Assembly: GCA_037962975.1 (NCBI GenBank)
Contig: CM075674.1
Location: 85,266,501-85,330,500 of the forward strand
DNA from: Clitoria ternatea
Lineage: Eukaryota > Streptophyta > Magnoliopsida > Fabales > Fabaceae
Direction of reading: 5' to 3'
Length of the DNA: 64,000 nt
In this document: one piece after another, positions 59,724-64,000 of the stretch
How the letters are laid out: every line of letters begins with the position of its first letter
Position numbering within the stretch: the first letter of the stretch is position 1
The notes under the pieces: generated by a model
Told to the model about the DNA's origin: nothing
Database searches by the model: none
What the model saw: the letters and a program-made list of their open reading frames with translations, nothing else
Made by a program: the position numbers and the translations under genes

Positions 59724-62700
59724 GTGAGCTTCAATCTCTCTGTTCTTCGATTTCAAATCCTTTATGCATTTTTCATGTTTTTTTTTTGTTTCTTCTAACA
59801 AACCGTAAAACCCCTCCCCGATATTTCTTAGGTTTTATTTTTCTGGCTCTTTCTTTTTATTTGAAATGAGTTTTTGAGTGGTTTATTATTTATTGAATAT
59901 TATTTAGGTGTTTGATAATTTGTTGATGGTGAACCTTGCGTTTTTTCTGAAGATCTGTGCCATGGTTGTTGTTATCGAATAATTTTACTTTAAGCATTGA
60001 GGATTTTTTTTGGGGGGTCCTTTATTATGTTTTCCGCCCCTCCCTCTCTTTTCTGGGTGCGAGAATATATACCTTGCTTGTGTTGATTTTTGTTTTCTAT
60101 TTTTTTGTTTAAATATTTTCTGAAGGTCATGGTAAGCAGGGTGGTTGGCACCTGTTTTCCGAAGATTCTGGTCATGGGTATGGGATTTCCCGTTCCAGCA
60201 GCGAGAAGATGCTGGAGGATGACAGTCGCCCATCTATTTCTCGAGGTGATGGAAAGTATAGCCGGAGCAGTAGGGAGAATAGAGGAGGACCCTTTGGCCA
60301 GAGAGATTGGAGAGGACATTCGTGGGAACCTGCCAATGGCTCTCTGAATTTGCCGAGGAGGCCACCAGATGTGAACAATGACCAGCGGTCAGTTGATGAT
60401 GCCCTAGCCTATTCCTCCCATCCTCATTCTGATTTTGGAAACACCTGGGATCAGCACCACTTGAAAGACCAGCATGATAAGGTGGGTGTTGTCAATGGGT
60501 CGGGAACAGCAGGCCCTAGGTGTGATAGAGAGAACTCTCTGGGTTCAATAGACTGGAAGCCACTTAAATGGACCCGTTCTGGAAGCTTGTCTTCTCGAGG
60601 CTCAGGTTTTAGCCACTCAAGTAGCTCTAGGAGCATGGGAGGAGCAGATTCCCATGAGGCGAAGGCTGAGTTTCAACCCAAGAATGCAGCTGCTAATGAG
60701 TCGCATTCAGGGGAAGCTGCTGCATGTGCAACGTCTTCTGCACCCTCTGAAGATACAACTTCTAGGAAGAAGCCCAGGTTAGGTTGGGGTGAGGGACTTG
60801 CAAAGTATGAGAAGAAAAAGGTTGAGGTTCCTGATGCCAGTGCAAACAAAGATGGCCCTGTCATGTCTACCAGTAACCCAGAACCATGTAATTTCCTCAG
60901 TCCTAGTAGCTTAGTAGATAAAAGTCCAAAGGTTACAGGATTTTCTGATTGCGCATCGCCTGCAACTCCATCTTCTGTTGCCTGCAGTTCATCACCAGGT
61001 ATGTTAGGAGGCACACCCTGTTCTTGTTTCAAAATCTTGCTGTCAGCTAAAAACAAAATTGGAATGTAACCTGTAGAAGGGTTTACTACTGGTAGTGAAG
61101 TAACATCTGATTTAGCATGCCTAAATCTTGTTTATACCATGTTATAGTGAATAATACCATGATTTGTCTTTATCTTTGTATTGCATAATGCATATGAAAT
61201 AATGGTGGGATAGAAGTAAGATATCTGACAAAGGCCATTTTGTACATGGTTCAATATTTTCTAATCTTCACTCATGGTTTTTTTTTTAAAATGCAGTTTT
61301 AAAACATGATTAGGTGGCTTTGCTTCATTGGTTTTTCTCTGTTCTTGTGTTGTTCAACTAAGGATATGATTGTTTGCCCTTCTAACTCAATAAAATTGTT
61401 TTCTTCTTTTGTCACAAAAAGCTTTGAATGATGTTTATTTTTGTTCTGTTCTCTTATATTTGTTTACATTTTTACTTAAAAGATGATATCCCTTACTCTC
61501 TAATAATATTTTCTGGTCTTGAAGTTATTCTTTTATTTACAGTAAGTTAAAATTTGTTCCATTTAGCATTCGACTTTGCATACTTCTTTAAATTACTAGT
61601 TTTTTCCCTTTAAATGATTATTTACACTCAAATGTTTCCAAAGCTGTTGTAACACATTTAGCTGATCAACCTAGTAAGTGTTTCTTTGTCTAGTAGCTTC
61701 TGATTTATACATACCTATCATTTTTTTTATCTCCTCTATAAGTGTCCCATACTCCCATGGTTGTTCCTTTACAAGCTCCTTTTTTAAAATGTAACCAACA
61801 GTTGTTCCTCTTTTCAAATGATCACTTACACTTGAAATGTTTTCAAGGCTGTTGTAACACATTTAGTAGATGAATTTAGCAAGTGCTTTTTTGTCTAGTA
61901 GATGCTCATTTACCTGCCTGTTACCCTTCTGTTCTGTGTAAAATGTTCTGTAGTTGTTCCTTTATAAGCTCTTTTTTCCTGTAAAGCATCCTCTAGGCAC
62001 TCTTGTTAGCACTCAAATTATTTTCAGCATGTACTTTTTCTCCAGTAGGTACTCATTTAGATGTCTTTTTTCCCCTTTAAAATGTTCAGTAGGGTTAAAT
62101 GGACATTGTTGTTGGTGCTACAGCAGATAATAATGTTTGGAACAATTTTGAACATGTTTGTTAGTAACTTGGTATAATGATTGATCTGTAAATTAAAAAC
62201 TAGTGTTAAATTGCAAATGACTGGAAGGTTTTAATTGAACAAAAAAATAAATTTCCTTTTGGAACCTTCCTTTTGACTTATCAATGTTGGCAAGAATTGA
62301 CATTTGGACAGTTTTATTGCTGATTTCATTTTCTACCCGATATTAAGATGCTGTTCCCTGGAAATTTTATCAAATAACAGCTTCGTTAGTCAATAGAAAC
62401 GACTTGGGTCTGAGTATGACATAGTCAGTATACTTAATGTACATATTTCCTATTTCAAGATCAATTTCAAAAGAATGGTCAGTCAAGACTCAAGTCAGCA
62501 TACTAGATCCTTGATTGAAAATACACTTTGTCTAGTTATATAATTTAACTGTCCCAAAATTTGCTCCCTTTTTATATTTGCTTTTTTCAACAAAATCATT
62601 TGTCTGACATTGGATGAGTAATGATAATTAAGATTTTCAACTCAACTTTTCTGGGATAGGACCACAATTGTTATATTTCTTTAATGCATACTATTTGTTT

Positions 62701-63863
62701 CCCTTTTATTCATTATATTTTGACAGAACCTAACCTCAACCTTTTAGCAGGTATGGATGATAAATTATTTGTAAAGGCTGCAAATGTGGACAATGATGTT
62801 AGTAATTTGACCAGTTCACCTGCTCCTGGGTCTGAAAATCATCTGCAGAGGTTTTCTTTTAACTTAGAGAAATTTGATATTGACTCTTTGAATAATTTGG
62901 GTTCTTTAATTAATGAGTTGGTGCAATCTGATGATCCAACTTCTGTGGATTGTGGTCCAAGGTCCAATGCAATTAATAAGTTGCTTATATTGAAAGCTGA
63001 CATTTCAAAGGTGTTGGAGATGACTGAATCTGAAATAGATTTGCTTGAAAATGAACTAAAGTCACTAAAATCCGAGTCCGGGGATAGATGTACATGTCCG
63101 GCAGCGTTGGGCTCCCAGCTGGTAGGGAGCAATGGAAAATCTCATGAAGAACATGTTGGAATCTCTGATCAGGTCATCCGGCCAGTACTCTTGAAAATTG
63201 TTGATGATCCCAATGTGAAGATGCCTCTTCCAACTAATTTACAAAGTACTCATTCAAATGGCAAGGAAGAGGATATTGATAGTCCTGGAACGGCAACTTC
63301 TAAATTTGTTGAGCCTCTACCTTCAATTAAAGCAGTTTCTTCCTGTGACACTGATGGGTATGATAACTTCTCCAGGGAGTTGGATACCATTCAGGCGACA
63401 GCAGTGCAATGCTTAGTTCCCTGTACTACTAGGAAAGATGCTAGTCTATCTGCTTTTGGTGATGGCAATACATCTTTAGAGGTAAAGGATAGCATGAGTA
63501 TTTTATGCGATACCATTATTTCTTCCAATAAAGAATCTGCCAACAGAGCTAGTGAGGTATTTGCTAAGTTATTGCCCAGAGATTGTTGTAAGAATGATGA
63601 GACGGGGGCTGGCAGTGATTGGATCTCCCATACCTTAATTATAGAAAAATTCGCGGAGAAAAAGCGATTTGCTAGATTTAAGGAGAAAGTTATGTCACTT
63701 AAGTTCAGAGCCTTGTATCATCTGTGGAAAGAAGATATGCGCCTACTGTCTATTAGGAAATGCCGGCCAAAATCTCACAAAAAGAATGAGCTAAGTGTGC
63801 GAACTACCTGTAATGGTAACCAGAAGAATCGATCCTCCATTCGATCACGTTTTCCTTTTCCTG
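59567..63863 (+). CDS. PWR: POWERDRESS-like SANT co-repressor, N-terminal part (3 coding exons; incomplete at right edge)
   Basis: Exons 59567-59723, 60126-60998 and 62751-63863 join at GT..AG introns, all in phase 1, giving about 714 codons with no stop. The start MPPEPLPWDRKDFF is followed by a Ser/Gly/Arg-rich, probably disordered region (residues 20-260), the KKPRLGWGEGLAKYEKKK block (about 266-285), a coiled-coil-like stretch (KVLEMTESEIDLLENELKSL, about 425-450) and a basic, conserved block RALYHLWKEDMRLLSIRKC (about 665-685). This order matches plant PWR (Arabidopsis AT3G52250), an NCoR1/SMRT-like nuclear protein that works with histone deacetylase HDA9 in gene silencing, flowering and ageing. 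The two SANT domains should be encoded beyond 64000. ATG 59567 is chosen because residues match the family from there; an upstream TTG at 59564 is not needed. The symbol is by homology. Confidence 0.9.
60126..60998 (+). CDS. PWR: PWR homologue, coding exon 2
   Basis: 873 bp. The acceptor is TTTCTGAAG|GTCATGG, which completes the split Gly codon; the donor is ACCAG|GTATGT. It encodes the Ser-rich N-terminal region and the RLGWGEGLAKYEKKK block, which in relatives is highly conserved and may bind a partner (inference). Confidence 0.88.
60999..62750 (+). other. PWR intron 2, with tandem duplication
   Basis: 1752-bp intron from GTATGT to TTTTAGCAG. An alternative acceptor, TTTGACAG at 62719-62726, would add ten in-frame codons (starting EPNLN), but family members read SSPG directly into MDDKL or VDDKL, so 62751 is preferred. 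Units of about 205 bp at 61613 and 61817, with a third partial one near 62000, repeat GCTGTTGTAACACATTTAG (61643 and 61848). Confidence 0.8.
62751..63863 (+). CDS. PWR: PWR homologue, coding exon 3
   Basis: 1113 bp, open throughout, from GMDDKLF to RSRFPFPG with donor CCTG|GTATGG. It holds the coiled-coil-like segment and the conserved FARFKEKVMSLKFRALYHLWKEDMRLL block that precedes the first SANT domain in relatives. No following exon with the expected SANT-leading sequence is visible before 64000, so intron 3 runs off the window. Confidence 0.9.
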
Positions 63864-64000
63864 GTATGGATCCTTTTATCAGTTCTATTACTTTGATGTC
63901 ATTTATTTTCCTGTTGCATAATTAGTTTTGCTAGGAAAGAAAGTGAGCTTCTTGTGGAGAAAAAGAAAGAAAAGTGTTGGATCGTTATAGTGTTCTGCTG

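Noticed and set aside
59985..60378. Several - strand ORFs across PWR exon 2 and intron 1
   Set aside because: Shadows of the PWR exon; the + strand has the family match and splice sites.
63864..64000. A fourth PWR exon from 63925
   Set aside because: The frame after the AG at 63922-63923 does not read the expected sequence leading to the SANT domain; treated as intron.

Overview
The window looks like nuclear DNA of a dicot plant, most probably a legume. The reasons are a large AT-rich load of plant Ty3/gypsy retrotransposons primed by initiator-Met tRNA, small non-autonomous DNA transposons of types common in legumes, and one intron-containing gene at the right-hand end that reads as a POWERDRESS (PWR) homologue. 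The legume call is inference; I cannot name a species.

Layout. 1-20727: a Ty3/gypsy chromovirus of the Tekay/Del type on the + strand. Its 5' LTR is cut by the window edge (1-1789) and its 3' LTR is complete (17213-20727). A second, related Tekay/Del element (5646-16413, - strand) is inserted in its integrase, with target duplication GATGG on both sides and two LTRs of 3079 bp each. Both gag-pol regions are dead. 20728-34670: remains of Tat-lineage Ty3/gypsy elements (LTR pieces, a pol with most of its reverse transcriptase deleted, a 49-bp tandem repeat, an antisense ORF). These are interrupted by a solo LTR (22243-25338, duplication CCCTT) and a hAT-type MITE (29738-30248, 8-bp duplication). 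About 34670-39058: an older Tekay-like relic with LTR, primer site and a gag full of stops. 39059-47640: AT-rich DNA with a minisatellite array (40480-41600) and a 1.3-kb solo LTR, probably Ty1/copia (43155-44460, duplication TATAT). 47644-53726: a second Tat-lineage 3' end with antisense ORF and LTR, split by another solo LTR (48535-51702, duplication CTCTC). 53803-54376: a MITE with long terminal inverted repeats. 54377-58620: intergenic DNA with three GGT/GAT-rich tracts and a repeated dispersed element.

58620-64000: the only host gene I can support. Three coding exons of a PWR homologue (59567-59723, 60126-60998, 62751-63863) all join in phase 1 and stay open. The SANT domains should lie beyond the right edge. 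PWR is a nuclear co-repressor that works with the histone deacetylase HDA9.

The insertions can be ordered in time. The Tat-lineage copies are oldest; solo LTRs and the hAT MITE went into them. The outer Tekay element was later hit by the inner Tekay element. I found no tRNA, rRNA, CRISPR or bacterial-type gene system, and nothing I would call an undescribed system. The most interesting signals are the decay pattern of the Tekay gag-pol frames, the antisense ORF of the Tat copies, and the sub-repeats and CpG-rich motifs inside the LTRs.
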